Source of the DNA: an archaeon
GTDB taxonomy: Archaea; Nanobdellota; Nanobdellia; SCGC-AAA011-G17; GW2011-AR17
Direction of reading: 5' to 3'
Assembly (NCBI GenBank): GCA_018653605.1
Contig: JABHYY010000016.1
Span: 1-49,310 of the forward strand
DNA length: 49,310 bases
Part shown: positions 8,911 to 18,434 of the stretch, one piece after another
Layout: each line of letters starts with the position of its first letter
Numbering within the stretch: position 1 is the stretch's first letter
Program-made: the position numbers and the translations under genes
Notes under the pieces: generated by a model
Told to the model about the DNA's origin: nothing
Database searches by the model: none
What the model saw: only the letters and a program-made list of their open reading frames with translations

Positions 8911-11541
8911 ATGGTTAATTTTAACAAGATTGCAAAGAAGTGGCAACAGAGGTGGGAAGAGAGTAAAATTTTCAAAGTAAAAGAGGATGAAAATAAAAAA
9001 AAGTATTATGTTCTTGAGATGTATCCGTATCCTTCAGGTTCTGGGTTACATATGGGACATGCTTCTAATTATACTATTGGTGATGTTTTTGCAAGATTCA
9101 AAAGAATGAATGGATTTAATGTACTTTATCCAATGGGTTATGATTCATTTGGTTTGCCTGCTGAGAATGCTGCAATACAAGCTAAAAGCCATCCAAAGAT
9201 ATTTACTGAAAAAGCAATTGCAAATTTTATTTCACAACAAAAAGCATTAGGGTTAAGTTATGATTGGGATAGGATGGTGCAGTCTCATGATCCTGAGTAT
9301 TACAAATGGGATCAGTGGATTTTCTTAAAAATGTTTGAAAAGAATTTAGCTTACAAAAAAAAGTCTGCAGTAAATTGGTGTCCTAAGTGTAAAACTGTTC
9401 TTGCAAATGAACAGGTTCATGATGGGAAATGTTGGAGGCACACTGATACTGAAGTTGAATTGAAAGATTTAGATCAGTGGTTTTTCAAAACAACTGAATA
9501 TGCGGAAGAGTTGTTAGAAGGCCTTGGTGATTTAAAATGGGCTGATGATATTAAAACAATGCAAAGGAATTGGATTGGTAAAAGTAAAGGTACTGTGATG
9601 GATTTTAAAATTAAAGATTCTGACAAAACATTAAGTGTTTTTACAACAAGGCCTGATACTTTTTTTGGAATTACTTATCTTGTTTATGCTCCGGAACATC
9701 CTGATGTAATGGAGCTCGTTAAGGGAACTGAGTATGAAGAAAAAGTTAAAACTTTAGTTAAAAAAATATTACTTGAAGATAGGTATTCAAGAACTGCTGA
9801 AGATAAAGAAAAAGAAGGGATGTTTATTGGTAAACATGCTTTAAATCCAATTAATGGAGAAGAAATTCCTATATATATTGCTAACTTTGTGTTGCATGAA
9901 TATGGTACTGGTGCTATTATTGCTGTTCCTGCTCATGATCAAAGAGATTTTGATTTTGCAAAGAAATATGATATTCCAATTAAAGTTGTTATTAATCCAC
10001 CAAGTTATGATTTGAATGCTGAAAAAATGTCAAGAGCTTATATTGCTGATGGTGTGATGGTTAATTCTGGTGAGTTTGATGGTTTGAATAACAGAGATGC
10101 TATTGAAAAGATTACTAAATTTTTAGAAGAAAAAGGTTGTGGAAAATTTACAACACAGTATAAGTTAAGAGATTGGTTAATTTCTAGGCAAAGGTTCTGG
10201 GGTACACCAATTCCAATTATTTATTGTGACAAATGTGGTGAGGTTCCTGTTCCAGAAACAGATTTGCCTGTAATGTTACCTGAAGATGTTCATTTTGAGT
10301 CTGCTGAAAATCCTTTGAAAGATTATGAGCCTTTTACTAAAACTAAATGTCCTAAGTGTGGTGGTGAAGGTAGGAGAGAGACTGATACAATGGACACTTT
10401 TGTTAATTCTTCATGGTATTTCTTGAGGTACACTGATGCTAAGAATAAAGAAAAGATTTTTGATAGTGCTAAAGCAAATTATTGGATGCCTGTTGATTGT
10501 TATATTGGTGGAAAAGAACATGCTTGTATGCATTTGATTTATTTTAGATTTTATACAAAGTTTTTGAGAGATTTGGGAATTTTGAAAATTGATGAACCTG
10601 CAACAAAATTATTTAATCAAGGAATGTTGCATGGAGATGATGGTTATGTTATGTCTAAGTCTAGAGGGAATGTTAAATTGCCTGAAATTGTTTCTGAGAA
10701 ATATGGGATTGATACTGCTAGATTTTTCTTAATGTTTGTTGCTGGTCCTGGAAAAGATAGAGAGTGGAATGATGAGTCTGTTGAAGGTTCATTCAAGTTC
10801 ATGTGTAAATTCTATGGTTTATTAGATAAAGAGTTTAAAGAAGATGTTAAGCAACAAAGCAAGTTGCACAAAACTATCAGAGATGTTACTAATTATATTA
10901 AAGGATTTAAATTTAATTTAGCTTGTATTAGTATTATGGAACTTGTTAAGTATTTAGCAATGAAGGATCATGTTGATAAAGAAGTGTTAAAGAAGGTTGT
11001 TTTGTTAATGTCTCCATTTTCTCCACATGTTGCTGAAGAAATGTGGGAAAAGTTGGGTGGAGAAGGATTTGTTTCATTAGCAAGTTGGCCAGAGTATGAT
11101 GAATCTAAAATTGATGAAAAAGCTGAGTTTTTAGAGAAGATAGTTATGGATGTTGCTGAAGATGTTGAACAGGTTAGGAAGTTTGCAAAGTTAGATAAAT
11201 TAAGTTCTGTAAAGTTGATTGTAGGTCCTTCATGGAAATATGATTTTGTTAAAAAGTTTAAAGAACAAGAAACAAGGAATGTTGGTGAGTTGATTAGAGC
11301 TTTAATGGATAAGGAGCATGGGCAAGATATTTCTAAGTTGGTTCCAATGTTTGTTAAAAACCCACAACGAATGCCTGAAGTTGTATTAACACAGGATGAA
11401 GAGTTTGGTGTTTTTGAAAGTGCTAAAGATTCTTTGTCTAAAGAGTTTGGATGTCCTGTTGTTGTTGAGAAAGCTGAAGATTCTAGTGAGAAAAAGGCTG
11501 GAAATGCTTTGCCAGGTAAAGTGGCTATTGTTGTTGCATAA
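8911..11541 (+). CDS. leuS: Leucyl-tRNA synthetase
   Basis: YPYPSGSGLHMGHASNYTIGDVFARFKRM, CPKCKTVLANEQV, TTRPDTFFGITYLVYAPEHP editing domain, YVMSKSRGN. Confidence 0.96.
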   Translation: MVNFNKIAKKWQQRWEESKIFKVKEDENKKKYYVLEMYPYPSGSGLHMGHASNYTIGDVFARFKRMNGFNVLYPMGYDSFGLPAENAAIQAKSHPKIFTEKAIANFISQQKALGLSYDWDRMVQSHDPEYYKWDQWIFLKMFEKNLAYKKKSAVNWCPKCKTVLANEQVHDGKCWRHTDTEVELKDLDQWFFKTTEYAEELLEGLGDLKWADDIKTMQRNWIGKSKGTVMDFKIKDSDKTLSVFTTRPDTFFGITYLVYAPEHPDVMELVKGTEYEEKVKTLVKKILLEDRYSRTAEDKEKEGMFIGKHALNPINGEEIPIYIANFVLHEYGTGAIIAVPAHDQRDFDFAKKYDIPIKVVINPPSYDLNAEKMSRAYIADGVMVNSGEFDGLNNRDAIEKITKFLEEKGCGKFTTQYKLRDWLISRQRFWGTPIPIIYCDKCGEVPVPETDLPVMLPEDVHFESAENPLKDYEPFTKTKCPKCGGEGRRETDTMDTFVNSSWYFLRYTDAKNKEKIFDSAKANYWMPVDCYIGGKEHACMHLIYFRFYTKFLRDLGILKIDEPATKLFNQGMLHGDDGYVMSKSRGNVKLPEIVSEKYGIDTARFFLMFVAGPGKDREWNDESVEGSFKFMCKFYGLLDKEFKEDVKQQSKLHKTIRDVTNYIKGFKFNLACISIMELVKYLAMKDHVDKEVLKKVVLLMSPFSPHVAEEMWEKLGGEGFVSLASWPEYDESKIDEKAEFLEKIVMDVAEDVEQVRKFAKLDKLSSVKLIVGPSWKYDFVKKFKEQETRNVGELIRALMDKEHGQDISKLVPMFVKNPQRMPEVVLTQDEEFGVFESAKDSLSKEFGCPVVVEKAEDSSEKKAGNALPGKVAIVVA

Positions 11542-11574
11542 AGAATATAAATAATATTTCCATTTTTATTATTT

Positions 11575-11904
11575 ATGGGAATTATTACTGAATTTAATCC
11601 AGATCTTGCATTGAGAAATATTAGTCATTATCATAGTGGAGAAAGATTGTCTCAAGAGTGTATCCCTGAAACTCTTGTTGAAGGAGAAGTTTATCCATTT
11701 ATTAAATCAGGACAAAGAAATTATTGGATGGAAGGAGAGATTGCGCTTTTGGAAACTGAAGGTGGTGGAAGATTATCTGATCCTTTAGCAAGTATTGTCA
11801 TTCTTGAAGCAACACATTATGTAGAAGATGGAAAAGTTTGTACAAGAGGGATATATTGTGTTGAAAAAGTTGGTGCTAAGTTTAATTGGATGAAAGTTGA
11901 ATAG
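11575..11904 (+). CDS. Hypothetical protein
   Basis: 109-aa ORF, no recognised domain; follows leuS with its own TATA-like upstream sequence. Confidence 0.6.
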   Translation: MGIITEFNPDLALRNISHYHSGERLSQECIPETLVEGEVYPFIKSGQRNYWMEGEIALLETEGGGRLSDPLASIVILEATHYVEDGKVCTRGIYCVEKVGAKFNWMKVE

Positions 11905-11963
11905 GTTCAAACCAATTTGAAACTATAAAACAGTTTAAATATATGCTTTGTTTTACATATTCT

Positions 11964-12545
11964 ATGGATAAAAAGTTTATTTTGGTTTCAATGGATGATG
12001 AGAAGTCTAAAGAGTTAGGTGCTGTGATTAGTAATGACACCTCTAGAAAGATCTTGGATTTGCTTGGAGAGAAAAGTGACATTAGTGCACAGCAAATTGC
12101 TAAGAAGTTGAAATTAAATCTGTCCACTGTAACTTATAATTTAAAACATTTGAGAGAGCAAGGTTTGATTAAACATTCTGACTTTGCTTGGAGTGATAAA
12201 GGGAGAAGGATTGAATTGTATTCTTTAGCTAACAAAATTGTTATAATTGCTCCAAAAGGGTTTGATTTCAAAGATACTTTGAAAAAAATTATTCCGATTG
12301 GTTTGATTGGTGGTGCTATTTCTTTAGCTTTGAAATTGTCTAGTTCTTTCAAAACTATGGGTGGTGAGATCATGGCTGAAGATGCAAGAGGTGATGTAAT
12401 GGAGTTAGCTATGGAAGAGAGTGTTCAAGTGGTACAGAGTAGTCAAAGTTTTATTCCTGCTGATTGGTGGATATATACCCTAATCTTAACATTTATTATA
12501 GTCTTACTAATAGTCCTTATTGATTTTAGGAGGGCAAAGAAATAA
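11964..12545 (+). CDS. ArsR-like winged-helix regulator with C-terminal transmembrane helix
   Basis: 'ISNDTSRKILDLLGEKSDISAQQIAKKLKLNLSTVTYNLKHLREQGLIKHS' HTH; C-terminal 'WWIYTLILTFIIVLLIVLIDFRRAKK'. Confidence 0.8.
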   Translation: MDKKFILVSMDDEKSKELGAVISNDTSRKILDLLGEKSDISAQQIAKKLKLNLSTVTYNLKHLREQGLIKHSDFAWSDKGRRIELYSLANKIVIIAPKGFDFKDTLKKIIPIGLIGGAISLALKLSSSFKTMGGEIMAEDARGDVMELAMEESVQVVQSSQSFIPADWWIYTLILTFIIVLLIVLIDFRRAKK

Positions 12546-12564
12546 GTTTCTTTTGGAGGTAAAA

Positions 12565-13650
12565 ATGAAAAAAATATTTTGTTTAATAGCGTTAGCTCTA
12601 TTGCTAGTACCTTTTAGTACTGCTTATTGGGGCGAAGGTTTTCAAGATCACCAGTATTATGTGGTTTTTGATGAAGAAGGAGAAGCTGCAGTTTTGGCAA
12701 CAATTAGTTTTCAAAACTATGGTGGAGTTGAGGATTTGGAATTTGAGATTCCAGTCGAGGATATACGAATAATTGGGGTTGTTCAAGAGTATTATCTGTA
12801 TGATAATGAAGATTATTGGAGATATGATACTCAGTATGCTGATGTTGATTATACTTTAGAAGAGTTGTCTGATTCTGTTCGTTTGAGTTTTGATATCCCT
12901 GAAGATTATGAAGATGTAACTATTATTATTTATTATAAGACAGAGAGTTATGTTGAAGAGAAGTATGATATTTTTTATTATGATTTTGAAACAATCTCTG
13001 GAAATTATGATATTAATAATGTGAATGTCTATGTTGATGTTGTTGATGATTTGTATATGGCTGATTCTTCTGGTGAAACTGAGTATAAAGAGAATTTTAT
13101 GGTTATGGAGACTGCTGAAGATGCTGCACTTTCTCGAGGGTATTACTATTCTGACACTTCTGAAAGTACAAGTTCTTTAGATCCTTGGGAAAGTTTTCAT
13201 GTGACTGGGAAATATTCTGGCACTTGGCTTGACATGAACTGGTGGAAAGTTGTTATTGGTGTTTTGGCTATTGGTTTGGTGTTAGTTGGTGGAGTTTTTG
13301 GTGTAAAAAGAATGTTTAAGAAGAAAAAAAGTTTGGCTTTGAAGACAGGAATTGCATCTGGTGCTTTACTCTCTTTGATTTGGGGTGTGACTGCATATGT
13401 TATGGAAAATCTATCACAATGGGTTGGATATCAGTATGGAGCGATGTTTTCAATTGTTTTGATGTTGTTAGTTGTATTGTTAACATTTGTTTTGTTTATT
13501 GGACCCTCGGTGTTGATAGGATTTAAGCAAGGTATGAAAGAAGGTTTAACTTGTCTAATTGCAGAGATAGCTACACTGTTTTTGTTGTTTTTTGTTGGAT
13601 TGCTTGGGTTTGTTTTTTTGTTTGGATCTGGAGGTGGACTGTATTACTAG
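12565..13650 (+). CDS. Secreted/membrane protein: signal peptide, extracytoplasmic beta-rich domain, several C-terminal TM helices
   Basis: ggaggt Shine-Dalgarno before 'MKKIFCLIALALLLVPFSTAYWGEG'; hydrophobic segments after residue 235. Confidence 0.78.
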   Translation: MKKIFCLIALALLLVPFSTAYWGEGFQDHQYYVVFDEEGEAAVLATISFQNYGGVEDLEFEIPVEDIRIIGVVQEYYLYDNEDYWRYDTQYADVDYTLEELSDSVRLSFDIPEDYEDVTIIIYYKTESYVEEKYDIFYYDFETISGNYDINNVNVYVDVVDDLYMADSSGETEYKENFMVMETAEDAALSRGYYYSDTSESTSSLDPWESFHVTGKYSGTWLDMNWWKVVIGVLAIGLVLVGGVFGVKRMFKKKKSLALKTGIASGALLSLIWGVTAYVMENLSQWVGYQYGAMFSIVLMLLVVLLTFVLFIGPSVLIGFKQGMKEGLTCLIAEIATLFLLFFVGLLGFVFLFGSGGGLYY

Positions 13651-13698
13651 TCCTCCTGAACAAAAAAATATTTAAACTGGGTCGATATAGTAAACTTC

Positions 13699-14139
13699 AT
13701 GAAAGTTTCTAAAGATCTTCCCTTGGCTGAAATCACTTTGCGTAAGTATGAAAAACCATATGAAATGCCTAAAAGAGATTTGGTTAGAAAGATCTGTTTG
13801 TCAACTGGATTGTTACAACCAGGCGATTCAAGAGATGTAATTGTTGATATTTTTTATGTTATTTTGCATAGTTCTGAAGAGTTAGATTCTGAAAGTGTAC
13901 GACAGGGTGTTATTGAGTTTAGAAAAGAGAATAAATTGCCTCTTGTTGGTGTTGCTGGGTCTAATGTTCGTAGACAGTTGAAAAGATTGAGGGATATGTA
14001 TTTTGTTGAAAAGGTTAGGAACAAGTATAGGATTGCTGAGAAAGAAAAGATTTCACATATTTTTGAACAGAAGATTGAAAAGTTTTATCTTCAAGCCATA
14101 ATCTCCAGAGTAAAAGAGTATATTGATGCTTTAGAATGA
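13699..14139 (+). CDS. Conserved-looking hypothetical protein, possible winged-helix domain
   Basis: 146 aa, 'GVAGSNVRRQLKRLRDMYFVEKVRNKYRIAE' looks like a wHTH. Confidence 0.6.
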   Translation: MKVSKDLPLAEITLRKYEKPYEMPKRDLVRKICLSTGLLQPGDSRDVIVDIFYVILHSSEELDSESVRQGVIEFRKENKLPLVGVAGSNVRRQLKRLRDMYFVEKVRNKYRIAEKEKISHIFEQKIEKFYLQAIISRVKEYIDALE

Positions 14140-14657
14140 CAATTTATGAACCACAAGAGGATTCTTATTTATTACAAAAATGGGTTAAGAAGTATAGTTC
14201 TGGTAAAGTGTTAGATATGGGTACTGGTTCTGGTATTCAAGGTCTTGCTGCTTCTGAAAGTGCTGAGTCTATTCTTTGTGTTGATATAAATCCTGAGGCT
14301 GTTGAGTTTGTTAAGAAGAAAGGGTTGAAAGTTGTACAGAGTGATTTGTTTGAAAATGTTTCTGGAAAGTTTGACCTGATTATATTTAATCCACCTTATT
14401 TGCCAGAAGATCCTGATGAGCCTGCTGATTCTCGTTTAGCTACAACTGGAGGAAAGAAAGGTTCTGAGTTGTTAGAGAGGTTTTTGAAGGATGCTAAGGA
14501 TTATTTGGTTGAGGATGGTAAGATTCTGGTTTTAATTTCTTCTTTGACAGGTGAGGCTGAAGATCTGTTCAAAGAGTATGAGTATAAGTTATTAGATTCT
14601 GAGAAATTGTTTTTTGAAGAGCTTTTTGTTTATATTTTATCAGAGAAAAGCATATAA
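14136..14657 (+). CDS. HemK2/Mtq2-like class I SAM methyltransferase (putative release-factor glutamine methyltransferase)
   Basis: 'VLDMGTGSGIQGLAA', 'VDINPEAV', catalytic 'FDLIIFNPPYLP'. Confidence 0.88.
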   Translation: MTIYEPQEDSYLLQKWVKKYSSGKVLDMGTGSGIQGLAASESAESILCVDINPEAVEFVKKKGLKVVQSDLFENVSGKFDLIIFNPPYLPEDPDEPADSRLATTGGKKGSELLERFLKDAKDYLVEDGKILVLISSLTGEAEDLFKEYEYKLLDSEKLFFEELFVYILSEKSI

Positions 14658-14680
14658 ATGTTTGATCTTACATTAATGGG

Positions 14681-14806
14681 ATGACTAATTGTAATCGATG
14701 TGGCGAGGATTTTGATAATCATTATAATGGATACCACTGGTGTCCTAATTGTGGAAAGGTTTTTCAGTTTGATGTTAATGATAGTTCTAATAAGAAAAAG
14801 TATTAG
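14681..14806 (+). CDS. 41-aa zinc-ribbon microprotein (absent from the supplied ORF track)
   Basis: ATG...TAG encodes MTNCNRCGEDFDNHYNGYHWCPNCGKVFQFDVNDSSNKKKY with two CxxC pairs. Confidence 0.65.
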   Translation: MTNCNRCGEDFDNHYNGYHWCPNCGKVFQFDVNDSSNKKKY

Positions 14807-15180
14807 AAACCTTTAGGACATATTTCTTCATAATTGTAAGGGTGTCTCGGTACTTCAGAAGGTACAAAAGTTCCTACTGTAAAAGATATATCCTCATCAC
14901 CAACTCTTCTTTTTTCTACAGCTTGCTCTGTGACCACTCCTGCAGCCCTTATGCAAGGAAGCCAATGGTTTTGATCAAATCCAGGAAATCTAGTTCCTAA
15001 ATAAACTATTTGGTCTTGTGGTAAAGGATGCTCACCCCATACAGCAAATCTTATTTGTTGTCCAGGCTCTATTTTCCCTTTATACATTTCATCTCTAAAG
15101 ATTGTACCATTATGAGCAAGAAGATGTGATTCTGCAGAATTACCATACATTACAATTTCTCTTCCAGGGAATCTTGACAT
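14803..15180 (-). CDS. Hypothetical protein
   Basis: 125-aa ORF, no recognised domain. Confidence 0.55.
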   Translation of the reverse strand: MSRFPGREIVMYGNSAESHLLAHNGTIFRDEMYKGKIEPGQQIRFAVWGEHPLPQDQIVYLGTRFPGFDQNHWLPCIRAAGVVTEQAVEKRRVGDEDISFTVGTFVPSEVPRHPYNYEEICPKGF

Positions 15181-15287
15181 AACCTAGAAAATAAACCACT
15201 ACTATATAAATCTAACCAAAATCTTTATAAACACCCAAAATTTCCTAAAATACACCCGTATAACTACGTGAAGTAGGAGGGAGATAT

Positions 15288-15947
15288 ATGAATAAAAAAC
15301 AAATATTAGAATCATTAAAAAAAGTAAGAGAGACTTCTAAAAAAAGAAACTTTTCTCAAAGTATTGATATTGTTATTAATCTTAAAGACTTGGATCTAAA
15401 AAAACCAGATCATAAAATAAATAATTTTGCTACAGTTCCTCATGGAAGAGGCAAAAAGATCAAAGTATGTGCTTTGGTTGGTGGTGAACTGAATAATGAT
15501 GCAAAAGAGCATTGTGATTATACAATCTTAAAAGAAAATTTTAGTTCTTATGAAAAAAGAAAGCTAAAGAAAGTTATGAGAGATCATGAATTCTTTATTG
15601 CACAAGCAAATATTATGCCTGATGTGGCTAAAGCTTTTGGTAGATTCCTAGGAACTGCAGGCAAAATGCCTAATCCTAAAGCTGGAATGATTGTTCCACC
15701 AAAGGGCTCAACTAAAATGATTGTTGAAAAGTTGCAAAAAACTGTTAGAATTGCAACAAAGAATGAATTAGCTGTAAAGTGTAGTGTTGGAATGGAAACA
15801 ATGGATGATGATAAGCTTGTTGATAATGCTGAAGCTGTTTACAAAGAAGTTATACATCATTTACCTTTACATGATCAAAATGTTAGATCTGTTTTTATTA
15901 AGGCAACAATGGGTAAGCCTGTTGAAGTTGGAGGTAAAGAGAAATGA
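15288..15947 (+). CDS. rpl1: Ribosomal protein L1
   Basis: SD aggaggga; 'GRFLGTAGKMPNPKAGMIVPP' and overall L1 pattern. Confidence 0.96.
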   Translation: MNKKQILESLKKVRETSKKRNFSQSIDIVINLKDLDLKKPDHKINNFATVPHGRGKKIKVCALVGGELNNDAKEHCDYTILKENFSSYEKRKLKKVMRDHEFFIAQANIMPDVAKAFGRFLGTAGKMPNPKAGMIVPPKGSTKMIVEKLQKTVRIATKNELAVKCSVGMETMDDDKLVDNAEAVYKEVIHHLPLHDQNVRSVFIKATMGKPVEVGGKEK

Positions 15948-16786
15948 CCTCTGAAAAGAAGCTTAATATTGTAGTAAGATTAAAAAAATTAATTGTTGAG
16001 TATCCTATTTTTGGTATTGTGGATCTAGAAAACTTACCATCACCCCAGTTACAAAAGATGAGAAAATCTTTGAAAGGGAAAGCTGAAGTTGTTATGGCTA
16101 AGGGTAGATTAATGGATATTGCATTAGATCAAGCTTCTAAAGAAAAGAAAGGTGTTGAAATCTTAAAAGAATCTATTGATGGAATGCCTGCAATGATTTT
16201 TACTAAAGATAATCCTTTCAAATTGTATAAAATTTTACAAGATAATAAAAGTTCAGCTCCTGCAAAAGCAGGACAGACTGCACCAAATGATATTTTTATT
16301 AAAGCAGGAAAAACACCTTTTGCACCAGGACCAATTATTGGTGAACTTGGACAGTTAGGAATTAAAACTGCTATTGAGGATGGTAAGGTTGCTGTAAAAG
16401 AAGATAAACTAGTTGTTAAAGATGGTGATGTAATTAATGGGAAAACAGCTGAAATTTTAACCAGATTAGGTATTGAACCTATGGAAGTTGGTTTAAACTT
16501 ATTGGGCTTGTTTGAGGATGGAGTTATATTTACAAAGAAAGTACTTGCAATTGATGAGACAGAATACTTGGATAACATTAAGTTAAGTTATCAAGAGACA
16601 TTAAACCTTGCAGTTAAGATTGGGTATCCATGTAAAGAGAGTATAAGGTTAATGGTAGTGAAAGCACATAGTGATGCAAGTGCTTTAGCAGATTCAAAAG
16701 ACATAATCACAACTGAAAATGTTGGAAAAATATTAGCAAAGGCTGAAGCTCAAGCTTCAAGTCTTAAACTAAAGGGTAATCTTTAG
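15944..16786 (+). CDS. rpl10: Ribosomal protein L10 / acidic stalk protein P0
   Basis: '[26 protein letters not shown]', '[30 protein letters not shown]'. Confidence 0.95.
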   Translation: MTSEKKLNIVVRLKKLIVEYPIFGIVDLENLPSPQLQKMRKSLKGKAEVVMAKGRLMDIALDQASKEKKGVEILKESIDGMPAMIFTKDNPFKLYKILQDNKSSAPAKAGQTAPNDIFIKAGKTPFAPGPIIGELGQLGIKTAIEDGKVAVKEDKLVVKDGDVINGKTAEILTRLGIEPMEVGLNLLGLFEDGVIFTKKVLAIDETEYLDNIKLSYQETLNLAVKIGYPCKESIRLMVVKAHSDASALADSKDIITTENVGKILAKAEAQASSLKLKGNL

Positions 16787-16796
16787 GAGGAATAAA

Positions 16797-17102
16797 ATGG
16801 AATATGTATATTGTGCTATGTTGTTACACAAAGCAGGCAAAGAAGTAAATGAAGCAAATGTTAAAAAAGTGTTAGATGCTGCTGGCGTTCAAGCTGATGA
16901 TGGTAAAATCAAAGCTTTGATTGCTGCGTTAGATGGCGTTAACATAGATGAAGCTATTAAGGAGGCTGCTGTAGCTGCACCTGTTGCTGCTCCCGCTGCA
17001 AGTTCTGCAGGAGAGAAGAAAGAAGAGAAAAAAGAAGAACCAAAAGCAGAAAAGAAATCAACTGAGGAAGCTGCTGCTGGACTAGGTGCTCTATTTGGCT
17101 AA
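16797..17102 (+). CDS. rpl12: Ribosomal protein L12 / P1
   Basis: '[31 protein letters not shown]', Ala-rich hinge and 'GLGALFG' tail; SD aggagg. Confidence 0.96.
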   Translation: MEYVYCAMLLHKAGKEVNEANVKKVLDAAGVQADDGKIKALIAALDGVNIDEAIKEAAVAAPVAAPAASSAGEKKEEKKEEPKAEKKSTEEAAAGLGALFG

Positions 17103-17109
17103 AGAATGA

Positions 17110-17982
17110 ATGACAGAAGAGAACATAAAAGACAAAATCAATAAAGTTCATAATGAAATTAATAGCCTTAGGGCTAAATTGAGTGAACTTAATTCTAAAA
17201 AAGAGGAATGGTTCAGAAAAAAAGAGGATCTTAAAGATAAGATCGCTGAACTTATTTCTAAAGTAAAAGAAGTTAAGCAAAATAATGATATCTTTAGTGA
17301 TAAGATTAAAGAATTGAAAGATAGCAGAGAGAAAGCAAACAAAGAAGTTAAAAAATTGATTGATAATATTAAAGAGTTAAATGATAAGAAGTCAACTCTT
17401 CTTGGTAAAAGTGATGTTAAGGATCCTGATTCTATTAAGAAAGAGATTGCAAAGTTAGAGGAAACTATTGAAACTCAAGCTTTGAAGTTTTCTAAAGAAA
17501 AAGAGATTATGAAGAGAATAAAGGATTTGAAGAAAAAATATTCTGGTGTTAAAGATGTTGATGGGTTATTGAAAGAGATTGATGGTTTGTCTAAGAAAAT
17601 TGAAGGGGCTAAGAAAAAGGCTGAAGATTTCCATAAACAAATCAAAGATACTGTTAAAGAAAACAAGGAAGGGTATAAAGAGTTTAATTCTTTGTCTAAA
17701 GACATTAATAAAATTAAGAAAGAACAAGAAGATGCTTTTGAGAAGTTTATTAATTTTAAGCAAGAGTATGGTGACTTGAACAAAAAAATCAAAGACAAGT
17801 TCCAATTACAAGATATGGTTAAAGGCGAAGATAAAAAAAATAAAGCCAAGTTCGCTAAAAATAAAGCTAAGAAAGTTGAGAAAAAGTTAGAAGAGAAAAG
17901 TAAAGAGGTTGAAGAAAAACTGAAGAAGAAGAAAGTTTTGACAACTGAAGACTTGATTGCTTTCCAAGGTACAAAAGAATGA
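17110..17982 (+). CDS. Archaeal coiled-coil protein (COG1340-like)
   Basis: 290 aa of nearly continuous heptad-type Lys/Glu/Leu sequence directly downstream of rpl12. Confidence 0.75.
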   Translation: MTEENIKDKINKVHNEINSLRAKLSELNSKKEEWFRKKEDLKDKIAELISKVKEVKQNNDIFSDKIKELKDSREKANKEVKKLIDNIKELNDKKSTLLGKSDVKDPDSIKKEIAKLEETIETQALKFSKEKEIMKRIKDLKKKYSGVKDVDGLLKEIDGLSKKIEGAKKKAEDFHKQIKDTVKENKEGYKEFNSLSKDINKIKKEQEDAFEKFINFKQEYGDLNKKIKDKFQLQDMVKGEDKKNKAKFAKNKAKKVEKKLEEKSKEVEEKLKKKKVLTTEDLIAFQGTKE

Positions 17983-18434
17983 GAGATTTTTTAATTGCCA
18001 TACTATTGAGTATGGCACCTTTTAGTGAGTTAAGAGGAGGAATACCTTATGGCTTAGCTACTGGTGTTGATCCTTTTGTTGTTGTGTTTTTTTGTGTTTT
18101 AGCTAATATTTTGATTGTTTTCCCAATATTTTATTTTTTAGATAATATTCATGAGTATTTTACTAGGTTTAGTTTGTATAGAAAGGTGTTTGACAAGTTC
18201 TTAGTTAAAGCTAGAAAGAAAATTGAGAAAAAAATAGGTAGTGATTGGGAGTTTGTGGCTTTATTTTTTATTGTTGCTGTTCCTTTTCCTGGAACTGGTG
18301 CTTATACTGGAAGTTTAGCTTCATGGGCTTTTAAGATGGATCGGAGGAATAGTTTGATTGCAATTGCTTTAGGTGTTGTTGCTGCTGGTGTTGTTACTAG
18401 TTTGGTTAGTTTAGGTATTCTTAGTTTGTTTTAG
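17979..18434 (+). CDS. Putative small multidrug export protein family (PF06695-like) membrane protein
   Basis: 'MAPFSELRGGIPYGLATGV', 'AVPFPGTGAYTGSLASWAFKM'. Confidence 0.85.
   Translation: MRDFLIAILLSMAPFSELRGGIPYGLATGVDPFVVVFFCVLANILIVFPIFYFLDNIHEYFTRFSLYRKVFDKFLVKARKKIEKKIGSDWEFVALFFIVAVPFPGTGAYTGSLASWAFKMDRRNSLIAIALGVVAAGVVTSLVSLGILSLF

Noticed and set aside
17148-17849. Minus-strand ORFs (17148-17342, 17475-17849, 17566-17805) opposite the coiled-coil gene
   Set aside because: Phe/Leu/Ser-rich antisense shadows of Lys/Glu-rich coding sequence
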